Shown in pieces: positions 13,313-21,759 of a stretch of DNA of 27,337 nt. The notes beneath the pieces were generated by a model that was not told the DNA's origin, ran no database searches, and saw only the letters and a program-made list of their open reading frames with translations. Origin of the DNA: a virus. The stretch's first letter is position 1; each line of letters opens with the position of its first letter. The stretch covers positions 1 to 27,337 of IMG/VR virus record IMGVR_UViG_3300025684_000056. One strand, given 5' to 3'. Position numbers and translations under genes: made by a program.

Positions 13313-13548
13313 ACAAGAACACGGAAATGATGTTGATGCTGGATTTAATCGCCCAGCGTTATGGCACACTTCCAAGCAAAGTCTTAGAGTCTGGCGATAC
13401 AATGGACATGATACTGTGCATCACTGCCTTAGAATACGATGTGTGGAGACAAAAGAAACTTGGTAATGGGCAAACACCCACGCATCACAGTCAAGAATAT
13501 TTACAAGCAAGGATAGACGCAGCCAATGGCAATAGTGGGCAGAAGTAA
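13285..13548 (+). CDS. Tail assembly chaperone frameshift extension (T-like)
   Basis: 87 residues read in the -1 frame after slippage at 13279-13285. It begins LRRPDFSKIDKNTEMMLMLDLIAQRYG and contains TLPSKVLESGDTMDMILCITALEYDVW, the pattern LPS-x-VL-x-x-GDT-x-D typical of the T part of siphovirus G-T chaperones. An internal ATG at 13327 lacks a good binding site, so independent translation is unlikely. The extension should bind the tape measure while the G part binds tube protein. Confidence 0.85.
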   Translation, partial: LRRPDFSKIDKNTEMMLMLDLIAQRYGTLPSKVLESGDTMDMILCITALEYDVWRQKKLGNGQTPTHHSQEYLQARIDAANGNSGQK

Positions 13549-13798
13549 AATAAAAGCTAGAATGGAAGAGGTGGAACGCAAGGTTGGCAAGATCAAAGAT
13601 TTTGCACACGAAGAGTTTCGCAAGATTACTCCTATAAGAACTGGCAACGCAAGAAGCAAAACCAATAGAATAAATGTTGGCGTTGAAGCAGCCTATCCTT
13701 ACGCAAACGCACTCAATGATGGATTTAGTCGTCAAGCCCCACAAGGTATGACAGATCCAACAGTTGAGAAAATCTCAGATTATGTAAGGAAAATGTGA
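13526..13798 (+). CDS. HK97 gp10-like protein
   Basis: 90 residues, starting inside the end of the chaperone extension; AAGGA lies about 12 bases upstream. The pattern is a charged N-terminal helix (IKARMEEVERKVGKIKDFAHEEFRKITP), then RTGNARSKTNR and a beta strand with AAYPYANALNDGFSRQAPQGM, ending in a helix (TVEKISDYVRKM). This matches the gp10-like family acting at the head-tail junction. In most siphoviruses that gene precedes the tail tube; here it follows the chaperones. Its stop overlaps the tape measure ATG (TGATG). Confidence 0.7.
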   Translation: MAIVGRSKIKARMEEVERKVGKIKDFAHEEFRKITPIRTGNARSKTNRINVGVEAAYPYANALNDGFSRQAPQGMTDPTVEKISDYVRKM

Positions 13799-15552
13799 TG
13801 GCAACTACCACAGACAAGTATATTTTAGAACTAGAAACTGCACAAGCAGAACGTGGCATTGATAGAACCCAAAAAGGGTTTGGTGGTATGTTGGCAGGAT
13901 TGGGCAGACTAGGCCCAGCAGCGGCAGCAGCAGGTGCAGCACTTGCAGGTATGGCAGCAGTGCGTGGCATTAGTGACAAAATCACTGAGATGGATGACCT
14001 AGCCAAAGCAGCAAGAAATGTTGGAGCAGCAGCAAGCCCAGAAGCATTTGAAGGATTTCAAGTAGCAAGAAACCTATTGGGCGAAATGGGTTTGAGTGCA
14101 GCAGAAAGCGACAGAGCATTCAAGAACCTAACCACAAGATTACAAGAAGCAGCAGACACAGGCAAAGGTCCAGCAGCAGACGCATTTGCAAAAATAAGAG
14201 ACAGCGTTACAGACGCAAACGGCAACCTAGTTGAAATGCCACAGTTGTTTGAAGCAGTTACACAGGCCTTACAAGACGGCACACTCACTATGACAGACGC
14301 AAGAAAGATACTTGGTGATGTTGTTGGTCCTAAGATACTTGGAGGCTTTGAAGACCTAGCTGCCAAGGGTATGAGTGCCAGTGAAGCCTTAGCAGACGTA
14401 AAAGCCAACAGTGATATTATTTCATTGGAGGGCGCCAACAACGCAGAAGCATTTGGCGATACAATGGGACGCATCAAAGAAGTGCTTGGACAAGTTGGAA
14501 CAACCATTGTGACTGCACTACTGCCTTATTTGAATGAAATGGCAGAAGGTGTGTTGGCAAATCTACCAGCTATTGTTGAAGGTGTTAAAGGTGCATTTAG
14601 TGCGCTAGAGCCAGTGTTCAGCCTCGTAGGAACTGTAATCAAAGACCTATTGTGGCCAGCACTACAACTGATATTTGACATATTGGGTGCAGTTGCAGGT
14701 GCCATAGCACCATTGGTAGAAGCAGCAGTTCCAGCATTGGTTGGAATATTTGAAAGACTTGCAAGTGTTGTGCAAGGCGTAATAGACTTTTTCAAAAGTG
14801 CCATTGAAGTTATGAGCAACATTGCAGCCAAAGTTAGAGAACTTGCAGGAGCAGTAGGCGATGCTTTTGGCAGTGTCAAAGATGGTGCAATAGGCATGGC
14901 CAGAGGTGCATACGATGGTGTCACTGGATGGTTTGGTAAAATGTATGATGAAGTGGTTGGCAATAGTATCATTCCAGATATGGCCAACGGTGTGTTGGGC
15001 GAGTTTGATGGTATGAGCAGTGGCATGGTGGACTTTGTTAAAGGTGCAGTTGGCGGAGTTACCAGTGCAATGACCAACTTGGGCAATGCAGTCAGCAGCA
15101 AGTTTGAAGAAATAACAGGCATTAGTATGAGTGGACTCAAAGATCAAGTAAGTTCAATGAGCAACTATCTAACCAGCAGTGTGAGCAGTCTAGCGTCAAG
15201 CATAGGCAGCAAGTTGAGTGGACTTTGGAATAGAGTAAGTTCAACAGCAAGTGGCATTGGTGATTTGTTTGGAGGATTTAGTTTTTCAAATCCGTTTGAA
15301 AACTTTGCAGGGTTCTTTGCAAAGGGCGGTATGATTCCAGCAGGACAGTTTGGAGTTGTTGGAGAAAGCGGACCAGAACTAGTTGGTGGACCAGCAAATG
15401 TAACACCAATGAGTGGTATGGGCGGCAACGTAACATACAACATCAACGCAGTAGATGCATCAAGTTTTAGAAGTTTGCTTGCACAAGATCCAGAGTTTGT
15501 GCATAGAGTTGTGCAGCGTGGCAGCAACAGTGCAAACATGGGGAGAAGATAA
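13798..15552 (+). CDS. Tail tape measure protein
   Basis: 584 residues from ATG 13798, with AAGGA upstream. Length suggests a tail of about 85-90 nm if the usual 0.15 nm per residue holds. It has an Ala-rich hydrophobic patch near 38-55, helical linker regions, a hydrophobic stretch at about 285-325 (LWPALQLIFDILGAVAGAIAP...), and many Ser/Gly repeats. The C-terminus has the tape measure signature FFAKGGMIPAGQFGVVGESGPELV, then VTYNINAVDASSFRSLLAQDPEFVHRVV. It sets tail length and likely enters the host membrane during ejection. No lytic enzyme motif was seen in it. Confidence 0.9.
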   Translation: MATTTDKYILELETAQAERGIDRTQKGFGGMLAGLGRLGPAAAAAGAALAGMAAVRGISDKITEMDDLAKAARNVGAAASPEAFEGFQVARNLLGEMGLSAAESDRAFKNLTTRLQEAADTGKGPAADAFAKIRDSVTDANGNLVEMPQLFEAVTQALQDGTLTMTDARKILGDVVGPKILGGFEDLAAKGMSASEALADVKANSDIISLEGANNAEAFGDTMGRIKEVLGQVGTTIVTALLPYLNEMAEGVLANLPAIVEGVKGAFSALEPVFSLVGTVIKDLLWPALQLIFDILGAVAGAIAPLVEAAVPALVGIFERLASVVQGVIDFFKSAIEVMSNIAAKVRELAGAVGDAFGSVKDGAIGMARGAYDGVTGWFGKMYDEVVGNSIIPDMANGVLGEFDGMSSGMVDFVKGAVGGVTSAMTNLGNAVSSKFEEITGISMSGLKDQVSSMSNYLTSSVSSLASSIGSKLSGLWNRVSSTASGIGDLFGGFSFSNPFENFAGFFAKGGMIPAGQFGVVGESGPELVGGPANVTPMSGMGGNVTYNINAVDASSFRSLLAQDPEFVHRVVQRGSNSANMGRR

Positions 15553-16157
15553 TGTCGTTTCAACCAGTATTTGACAACGCAAGTGATATGCAAATATCAA
15601 ACAGAAGATTTGTTTCACAAACACAAACACGTTCAGGAGTTGTTCGCAGTGTTGCACAAAACAACAGCATATGGAGATTCACAGTCACACTTGCAGATGG
15701 GCAACCTTGGGAGAACTGGAGAACATACATTTCAGGTTATGAACAACTCAACAGATACACTTCAAACACAATAAACCTTAGCCAAAGCGGATTTGCTTGG
15801 ATGTTTCCTTATCAAGGCGATGAAAGCAACATTGCCAATCTAAGAGTGAGTGTTATCAACGGAGAGTTGAGAGTGCAGAGTGGAGTTACAATAACAAGTG
15901 GTTATTTGTTTCTTGTGGGTGATATCATACAACTGGTAGGTGGTAGAGTTTATCAAGTTACACAGCCAGTGTTGTGGAGTGATACCAGCATCAGCACACA
16001 CAGAGCACCAGTTGATGAAGCTGTGGGCACATACGATACCAACATAGGTGCGCTTGCACAATGGGATGTGGTTTGCACAAGTATGCCCAAGTGGAGATTT
16101 ATGGATCACAAACGAGTTGCTTGGGATGGAGCATTTGAGTTCCAGGAGGTTATGTAA
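15552..16157 (+). CDS. Distal tail / tail-tip protein
   Basis: 201 residues; the ATG shares one base with the tape measure stop, with GGGAGAAG upstream. It is beta-rich (VVRSVAQNNSIWRFTVTLADGQPWENWRTYISGYEQLNRYTSNT...). Position directly after the tape measure and before a DUF2163-like gene and the gpJ-like hub mirrors the tip order of lambda-like and gene-transfer-agent tails, where DUF2460 or distal tail proteins occur. It should form part of the ring that closes the tube. The exact family is uncertain. Confidence 0.65.
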   Translation: MSFQPVFDNASDMQISNRRFVSQTQTRSGVVRSVAQNNSIWRFTVTLADGQPWENWRTYISGYEQLNRYTSNTINLSQSGFAWMFPYQGDESNIANLRVSVINGELRVQSGVTITSGYLFLVGDIIQLVGGRVYQVTQPVLWSDTSISTHRAPVDEAVGTYDTNIGALAQWDVVCTSMPKWRFMDHKRVAWDGAFEFQEVM

Positions 16158-16798
16158 TGACCACTAGCCTACAAAGTCTAGATCATATTCAAAGTGTGTT
16201 GTTGATTAGATGGACCATCTACAACTACAGAGAAGATCCCAGTGACTTTCCAAACACACAGGTGTTGAGATTCAATGACAGCATACGTGACATAGACTTA
16301 ACAGAAGGCGGTGCAAGTGTTACATATTCAGGCTTGGGTCCATTGGTTTCATTTAGCAGCACAAAGAACAGTATTAGAAGCAGTGGTGCAGGAACTGCCT
16401 TAGGACTTGCAGGCGTTCCAGATTATGAAATACAAACACTGTTGGCTTCAGACATCAAAGGCAGCAGAATAGAAATATTTAGATTCCTACAATATCCAGG
16501 TGGCAACAGTGCCATTGCAGATTTAGATTTCACAGGTGGAGCCACAGGTGGAGTGATAGGAAGATTTTCAGGATTTGTAAACACCTACAGCATCAACGAT
16601 GACATCAATCACACCAGTGACACTAGACTGGTTGAAGTGGTGTTGGATTGTGTGAACAACACATATCTTGTGAGCAAGCTGGTTAGAGGTGTTAGAACAA
16701 ATCCCATAGACCTAAGATACTTGAGCACAGACGAAGCAGGATTTGACAATGTTCCAAGTTTACACGAAAGCGAATGGTATTTTGGAGGAAGCAGATGA
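16157..16798 (+). CDS. Tail-tip protein, DUF2163/gpL-like
   Basis: 213 residues, coupled to the previous gene (TAATG) with AGGAGG upstream. It is beta-rich throughout. The C-terminal pattern GVRTNPIDLRYLSTDEAGFDNVPSLHESEWYFGG matches tip proteins where a TNP turn, an acidic loop, F-D-x-V and a terminal W-x-F-G occur. Lambda gpL binds an iron-sulphur cluster; the cysteine set for that is not obvious here. It overlaps the next gene (ATGA). Confidence 0.65.
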   Translation: MTTSLQSLDHIQSVLLIRWTIYNYREDPSDFPNTQVLRFNDSIRDIDLTEGGASVTYSGLGPLVSFSSTKNSIRSSGAGTALGLAGVPDYEIQTLLASDIKGSRIEIFRFLQYPGGNSAIADLDFTGGATGGVIGRFSGFVNTYSINDDINHTSDTRLVEVVLDCVNNTYLVSKLVRGVRTNPIDLRYLSTDEAGFDNVPSLHESEWYFGGSR

Positions 16799-17592
16799 GT
16801 TTCATAACCAATGTAAAAGAACAACTATACAAGATCAATGAGTATGCAAATCTCATACAAGGAGATAGGCTCAACGAACTACTGTTGAATCAACGTGTGA
16901 TCACAGGTGATACCAATGTGATTACAGCACAAACAAACCTAATCAAAACCAGCACAAACCAAGTTGAAGCAGAACAAAAGCCTGTAAACAAGGCTGTGAG
17001 AATACAAGTGTCACCAGATCCAGAATACAAGATTCCAGTGTTGTATGGCAGAACCACAATGGGTGGAGCAGTCACAGATGTTTGCACAGTCAACAACGGC
17101 AACGAACTTCAGTTTTGTGTAACACTAGCAATGACCACAGGGCCTAAGATTGATGGCACAGCAACCACATACGAACTAAAAAATGTTTACATAGACAATC
17201 AAAAACTCAACTTCAACAGTGGTGGACAGATTGCAGCAAGTTTGACTGACACAGAAGGCAACACCAACACCAACTATGCCAACTTGGTTGGAGCATACTT
17301 GTTTGACAGCAGCACCGTATGGGTAAAGCCCGCAGGCTTTGAAGGCTTGGGCAATCTAGATGCAAGAAATGTATTCAACACTTGGACACCAAATCACCTA
17401 ATGCCAAACCTGTTGTTTGGTATTGTAAGAGTTGCTTGGAACCCAGACTTAGGATTACAAAATATTCCAGACGTAAGGTTTGACATACAAAGTTCAATGA
17501 ACCTACCAGGTGATGTGTTGTATGATTACATGCGATCCTCAGTATACGGTTGCGGACTCAGTGATGATTTAATAAAGGCGACTTCAATATGA
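16795..17592 (+). CDS. gpJ-like tail hub, N-terminal part (split)
   Basis: 265 residues from ATG 16795 (GGAGGAAG 6 bases upstream); a longer frame from 16774 overlaps the previous gene. After a helical N-terminus, residues about 66-130 (VRIQVSPDPEYKIPVLYGRTTMGGAVTDV..., FCVTLAMTTGP, ATTYELKNVYIDNQKL) match the start of lambda gpJ-type hubs. The end (GDVLYDYMRSSVYGCGLSDDLIKATSI) is where an intact gpJ would continue to its next domain. The frame stops and overlaps the 746-residue gene as ATGA. The rest of the hub is in the gene at 19839. Confidence 0.75.
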   Translation: MSFITNVKEQLYKINEYANLIQGDRLNELLLNQRVITGDTNVITAQTNLIKTSTNQVEAEQKPVNKAVRIQVSPDPEYKIPVLYGRTTMGGAVTDVCTVNNGNELQFCVTLAMTTGPKIDGTATTYELKNVYIDNQKLNFNSGGQIAASLTDTEGNTNTNYANLVGAYLFDSSTVWVKPAGFEGLGNLDARNVFNTWTPNHLMPNLLFGIVRVAWNPDLGLQNIPDVRFDIQSSMNLPGDVLYDYMRSSVYGCGLSDDLIKATSI

Positions 17593-19829
17593 CAATAAGC
17601 AGTTTACAAGACCTAAACACATACGCACAAACACCTATAACCTACGATGATGTAAGAACTGCACAAGTGATATTTGATAGAGGTGCCACAGTTGATCAAA
17701 CATTGGTCACACCTGAAAATGGTAAGTTTGTTAGCCCTTGGGGTATCAACATAGAAACAATAACACAACCTGATGTTGCAGAAGTAGAATATCATTTAGA
17801 CTACAGTGCATTTGCAGATCCAATAAGTGTAACCTGGGCTTATTTGCCAGCACACATGACTGTAACCAGAACCAACAACACTTGGATTGTCAGCGGAATA
17901 GAAAACAGTGAAGATTGGTTGTATGCAAGAGCTGCAACAGTATTACCACCGTTTGGATTTTCAGGAGTTGTAGCACACAGTGCAGCCATTCACTACTACA
18001 GCGACACACAAGACAGCACAAAAAACATTGCAAGTTGGGACATCAATCTAACAGTTACACAAGTTGAATATTTCAGTGTGCCTGCACCATTAACCTATGT
18101 GAGCAACACACTCTACAGTCAGTTGAACACTTGTCGTATCACTATTGATCCAGAAGATTTTGATCCAGTGTGGGACTTGAGAATATACAGTGCAGATGAA
18201 ACTCTAACACCTGTGGATGCCATTGAAGAAATGTTCTCAGATGGAAGTGCAGCAGAAGCAACTTGGAACAACAACCTCAATCAATACATTGTCACAGGAG
18301 ACACTGGCAGCATCAATGAAGTGTTGGACACATTGGACCTTGAAACAAGAAGATATGCGGATGATTTTAAGTTGGTGTTTAGACTTGCCAACAACTTTAC
18401 AAACGACTTGGAATATCAAATACAAAGTTTTGCCAGTAGAGACATGATCAGTGATCCAGTTGTTGCAGCAGGGTTAAGCAGCACTCCTAACTATATATTT
18501 GGTGGTATTGCAAATCCAGTGAGTCATGCAACAAGCAGCACAACCTACAACTTGATTAGAGATCCAAATCCAACAGAAATAACTGCAACTTCTAATGCCA
18601 GCACTGTTCCAAATGCAATATGGGATCCAACTTCAACCTTAGACAGCGCATTTGACATAGTTCCAAATGGCGGATATTTGCTTGAAGGCGGTGCAACTAT
18701 AACTGCTGAGTTTGGCATAGTTCCAAATGGCGGATATCTATTAGAGCACGAAGCATCAGGCATGACTACAAATGCAAGTGTTCAGAGTTGGCCAATACAA
18801 TACACCAGCGAAGATCTAGTTATTACGTTTGACCGCACAGGAATCACAGGTTCATCAGGAGATCCAGCACAAGAAATATATATGAAATCGTTTTCTCAAA
18901 ACACCCCTAGCCAGAACATTCCAAGCGGCTTTAGCATACTATGGGATACGCCAGGCGGAAATCAAGCAACACAAATAGTTGGCACCTCGCCTGTAAAGTT
19001 TCCAAATGCACTACAAGACAATCGCACATATGCAACAGCAGTTATATCACCATACACTAATAGTGGAACAACTTACTACCCTTATGGCATTGAATACAAT
19101 ACTGATGGCAGTGTAAAGTATGCAACAGGTATAGTATATGGCGGAAGTTCTATGATTGCAAGCGTGGACAGTTGGGGCAACTTAAACCCAGAAGCATACG
19201 CAGGTATTTGTGAGGGCGGCACTATCACAAGCATTAATAGCAATGCTCCAACTGGAAGTATAAATCTAACATCTGCATTTGAAAATGCAAGTATTTCAAG
19301 CAGTGTTGTAACCACACTTGAAAGTTTTGATATGAGCAATGCGACAACTATTGAGAGTATATTTAAAAATACAAACTTCAACAGCAATACATTAGATTCT
19401 AGTGCTTGGGACACCAGCGGCCTAACTTCATTGCGTAATGCGTTTAACTCATTGAGCATCAGCGAACTAACTGGAATGGGAAGCTGGGATACCAGTAATG
19501 TAACTGATATGAGTTATGCGTTCTTTGGAACAGACTGCACAGTTGGCGAAGCAGGTATTGCTAACTGGGATACTAGCAGTGTAACCAACATGGAACGTAT
19601 GTTTAGAAACAATGAAAGTTTCAACAACAATATAAGCGGTTGGGATGTGAGTGCAGTTACAAACATGGAAGAAATGTTTATGAATACTACTCCGTATTTG
19701 AATCCAGGCAGCAGTGGATTTGATCAAGACATAAGTGGTTGGGATGTAAGTGCAGTTACAAACTACACAAACTGGGATACAGACAGCAACCCCAACTGGA
19801 CCAGCGATGAAAAGCCAACATTTACATAA
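17589..19829 (+). CDS. BspA-type LRR protein inserted in the tail hub locus
   Basis: 746 residues. The first 19 (MTISSLQDLNTYAQTPITY) read as a continuation of the hub's middle. Residues 30-290 are beta-rich, Ig-like modules with no clear family. Residues 358-385 hold a duplicated IVPNGGYLLE. Residues about 556-726 contain BspA/DUF285 leucine-rich repeats: SWDTSNVTDMSYAF, NWDTSSVTNMERMF, GWDVSAVTNMEEMF, GWDVSAVTN. These repeats are known from bacterial surface proteins and mediate binding. AAGG precedes the ATG and ATGA overlaps the previous stop. I infer a host-binding tail-tip subunit or a large insertion that split gpJ. Confidence 0.75.
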   Translation: MTISSLQDLNTYAQTPITYDDVRTAQVIFDRGATVDQTLVTPENGKFVSPWGINIETITQPDVAEVEYHLDYSAFADPISVTWAYLPAHMTVTRTNNTWIVSGIENSEDWLYARAATVLPPFGFSGVVAHSAAIHYYSDTQDSTKNIASWDINLTVTQVEYFSVPAPLTYVSNTLYSQLNTCRITIDPEDFDPVWDLRIYSADETLTPVDAIEEMFSDGSAAEATWNNNLNQYIVTGDTGSINEVLDTLDLETRRYADDFKLVFRLANNFTNDLEYQIQSFASRDMISDPVVAAGLSSTPNYIFGGIANPVSHATSSTTYNLIRDPNPTEITATSNASTVPNAIWDPTSTLDSAFDIVPNGGYLLEGGATITAEFGIVPNGGYLLEHEASGMTTNASVQSWPIQYTSEDLVITFDRTGITGSSGDPAQEIYMKSFSQNTPSQNIPSGFSILWDTPGGNQATQIVGTSPVKFPNALQDNRTYATAVISPYTNSGTTYYPYGIEYNTDGSVKYATGIVYGGSSMIASVDSWGNLNPEAYAGICEGGTITSINSNAPTGSINLTSAFENASISSSVVTTLESFDMSNATTIESIFKNTNFNSNTLDSSAWDTSGLTSLRNAFNSLSISELTGMGSWDTSNVTDMSYAFFGTDCTVGEAGIANWDTSSVTNMERMFRNNESFNNNISGWDVSAVTNMEEMFMNTTPYLNPGSSGFDQDISGWDVSAVTNYTNWDTDSNPNWTSDEKPTFT

Positions 19830-19838
19830 GGAACCAAT

Positions 19839-21098
19839 ATGGGACAACAACAAATCTTTACCATCAACGGATTGGTAGACACAAACAAAACAGTTTGGCA
19901 AAACTTGGAAGAACTTGCAGGTGCAAGTGCAGCCTATGTAACTTGGGATCCATACACATTTAAATATGGAGTGGTGATCAACCAACCTGGCAACAGTATT
20001 AGAAGCTTCAACGACAACAACATCATTGGTGCAATCAGCATCACTGAAACACCCTTTGATGAACTCTACAACAGTGCAGAAATAAGATTCCCCAACAAAG
20101 ACATACGTGACAAAACAGACACCATACTTTATACTCAACCACCTGCAGAAAGATTTGACAGTGAACCAGACAACAAACTTTCAATACAGTTTGATTTTGT
20201 AAATGATCCTATTCAAGCAGATGTTATTGCAAGAACAGAACTCAAGCAAAGTAGAGTCAGCAAGACCATCAGCTTTACCACTGACTTTCAACAGTTGGAC
20301 ATGGCACCAGGTGACATCATTGACTTGACCAATCCTTACTGGGGTTGGAATGCCAAACTGTTTAGAATAGTTGAAATCACACAAACTGACACAGTGCAAG
20401 GTGAGATATTTGTGGACATAGTTGCAGTTGAATATGATGCAGATGTCTACAACTACAATGATCTCACAAGACTTGAAAGAACTGTAAACACAGGTGTTCC
20501 AGCAGTTAAAAACAATGCGGCAGTTCAAACCAAAAGCGATGAAGTGTTGGGCACACAGGTTAGTAGAGCAACTGTTACAGATGCCACAGGCACACAAACC
20601 ACAGCGTTTCCAAAACTTGCCAACTATGAAGTCACACAAACAACCACTGTATTGGATACCAAACTAAACAGTGCCACACCATATGGAAGTATACTAACAC
20701 TTGATGCAGTCAGTGGTGGTGCAAAACTATTGCAAATAATGATAGAAGGTCCAACGGCAGTGGTAGATTACACAACTTACATTGACGAAGTCAGCACAGC
20801 ACGTCAATACACAGGCAGCGTTCCGTTGTTTGTTCAAGTTGAATACAGTGTGGACAATGTAACATACAGCTTGATAGGTCAAAGATTTTTGGAGTGGACC
20901 AACAACACCACAAGTTTCAACTTTACAGATGTTGACAATGGATACTACAGAGTGAGTTGCAGCAAAACAGACACATTGGTGCTGGACCAAGATGACGGAA
21001 CAGCAGGCATTGGAAGCACCGTTGCCATTGGCACAGTTGCAACAATAGCAACACCAACTGGATATGGTGCAAAAGAAACATACATAATATTGGAGTAA
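19839..21098 (+). CDS. gpJ-like tail hub, C-terminal part (split)
   Basis: 419 residues with its own AAGGAACC site, 9 bases after the BspA-type gene. It starts in mid-domain for a gpJ: FTINGLVDTNKTVWQNLEELAGASAAYVTWDPYTFKYGVVI matches the Phage-tail_3-type hub domain, followed by NNIIGAISITETPFDELYNSAEIRFPNKDIRD, EPDNKLSIQFDFVNDPIQADVIARTELKQSR and DMAPGDIIDLTNPYWGW. The last 150 residues are fibronectin-like beta strands. It probably assembles with the product of 16795 to form one hub, completing the tail tip that contacts the receptor. Confidence 0.8.
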   Translation: MGQQQIFTINGLVDTNKTVWQNLEELAGASAAYVTWDPYTFKYGVVINQPGNSIRSFNDNNIIGAISITETPFDELYNSAEIRFPNKDIRDKTDTILYTQPPAERFDSEPDNKLSIQFDFVNDPIQADVIARTELKQSRVSKTISFTTDFQQLDMAPGDIIDLTNPYWGWNAKLFRIVEITQTDTVQGEIFVDIVAVEYDADVYNYNDLTRLERTVNTGVPAVKNNAAVQTKSDEVLGTQVSRATVTDATGTQTTAFPKLANYEVTQTTTVLDTKLNSATPYGSILTLDAVSGGAKLLQIMIEGPTAVVDYTTYIDEVSTARQYTGSVPLFVQVEYSVDNVTYSLIGQRFLEWTNNTTSFNFTDVDNGYYRVSCSKTDTLVLDQDDGTAGIGSTVAIGTVATIATPTGYGAKETYIILE

Positions 21099-21101
21099 AA
21101 T

Positions 21102-21263
21102 ATGTGGTATTACTATTACGACAGCAACTCAGGAGAGTTTACAATGGGATCAAACAAACCATACGCTTTCACAGACGATCCTCATATTCGTGAGAACAAG
21201 AAGTTCAACATGGAAACACACCGTGTAAACCTGGCAACACTTGAGCCTGAACCAAAGAACTAA
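21102..21263 (+). CDS. 53-residue hypothetical protein
   Basis: ATG 21102 is preceded by GGAG about 7 bases upstream, at the end of the hub gene; stop TAA 21261-21263. The sequence starts MWYYYYDSNSGEF and ends in a charged tail (VNLATLEPEPKN), with no membrane segment or cysteine. Codon choice fits the neighbours. Family not recognised; the position between hub and fibre genes suggests a tail-tip accessory. Confidence 0.6.
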   Translation: MWYYYYDSNSGEFTMGSNKPYAFTDDPHIRENKKFNMETHRVNLATLEPEPKN

Positions 21264-21281
21264 ACTTTTTTAGCCTTTTTT

Positions 21282-21299
21282 AAACGATTTTTTTCGTTT
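21282..21299 (+). terminator. Weak hairpin in T-rich gap
   Basis: AAACGA-TTTTTT-TCGTTT, a 6-bp stem with a 6-base T loop, in a T-rich tract after the 53-residue gene. It could end transcription of the hub operon, but the T-run after the stem is absent. Confidence 0.35.
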
Positions 21300-21302
21300 T
21301 GG

Positions 21303-21310
21303 ACTAAATA
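21303..21310 (+). promoter_or_regulatory. T4-late-like octamer before fibre genes
   Basis: ACTAAATA, matching the last six bases of the late-like octamers at 4005, 7258 and 9776. By T4 geometry transcription would start at about 21316, the second base of a strong hairpin. Weaker match than the others. Confidence 0.35.
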
Positions 21311-21314
21311 ACAG

Positions 21315-21337
21315 AGCAGACAAAGTTGTCTGCTTTT
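21315..21337 (+). other. Hairpin: 5' leader structure or terminator
   Basis: AGCAGACA-AAGT-TGTCTGCT, a perfect 8-bp stem with a 4-base loop, followed by TTT. It could be a terminator, or, since it starts where the octamer at 21303 predicts transcription to begin, a 5' hairpin that protects the fibre message. AAGGAG follows at 21357-21362 before the ATG. Confidence 0.6.
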
Positions 21338-21369
21338 GTAACAAATCGCAGCACAACAAGGAGACACTC

Positions 21370-21759
21370 ATGTCAGCAGCATCAGATTATTTAGAAGACA
21401 AACTATTAGACCACACACTAGGCAACACAGCCTACACACAACCAACAGTATATGTTGGACTTTACACAGCAGTCACAGGACTTGAAACAAACTCGCCAAG
21501 TGCAGAAGTTTCAGGCAATGGCTACACACGCAAAGCAGCTTCTTTTGGCGCAAGTTCAGGCGGTAGTTGCAGCACAGACGCAACAATCACATTTGACGCA
21601 GCCACAGGCAACTGGGGAACTATCACACACGTGGCAGTCACAGACGCAGCCAGCTCAGGAAACGTATTGTTCTACGGTGCAGTTACTAGTAGTAAAACCA
21701 TTGAAACAGGTGATACATTTCAAATCTCAAGTGGTAACTTAACTATCACACTTGCTTAA
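21370..21759 (+). CDS. Tail fibre-associated protein
   Basis: 129 residues with AAGGAGA upstream. The pattern SDYLEDKLLDHTLGNTAYTQPTVYVGLYTAVTG, SGNGYTRKAASFG, ATGNWGTITHVAVTDAASSGNVLFYGAVTSSKTIETGD is that of a small phage family often annotated as tail fibre protein, with a beta-rich body. It is the first gene of the fibre block. It probably forms part of, or caps, the fibres at the tail tip. Confidence 0.75.
   Translation: MSAASDYLEDKLLDHTLGNTAYTQPTVYVGLYTAVTGLETNSPSAEVSGNGYTRKAASFGASSGGSCSTDATITFDAATGNWGTITHVAVTDAASSGNVLFYGAVTSSKTIETGDTFQISSGNLTITLA

Noticed and set aside
13327-13548. Second chaperone frame as an independent gene
   Set aside because: Its ATG has no SD, and the GGGAAAC site upstream explains expression as a fusion.
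14526-15140. Long leftward frame opposite the tape measure gene
   Set aside because: Antisense shadow of an Ala/Val-rich gene; low-complexity composition and no binding site.
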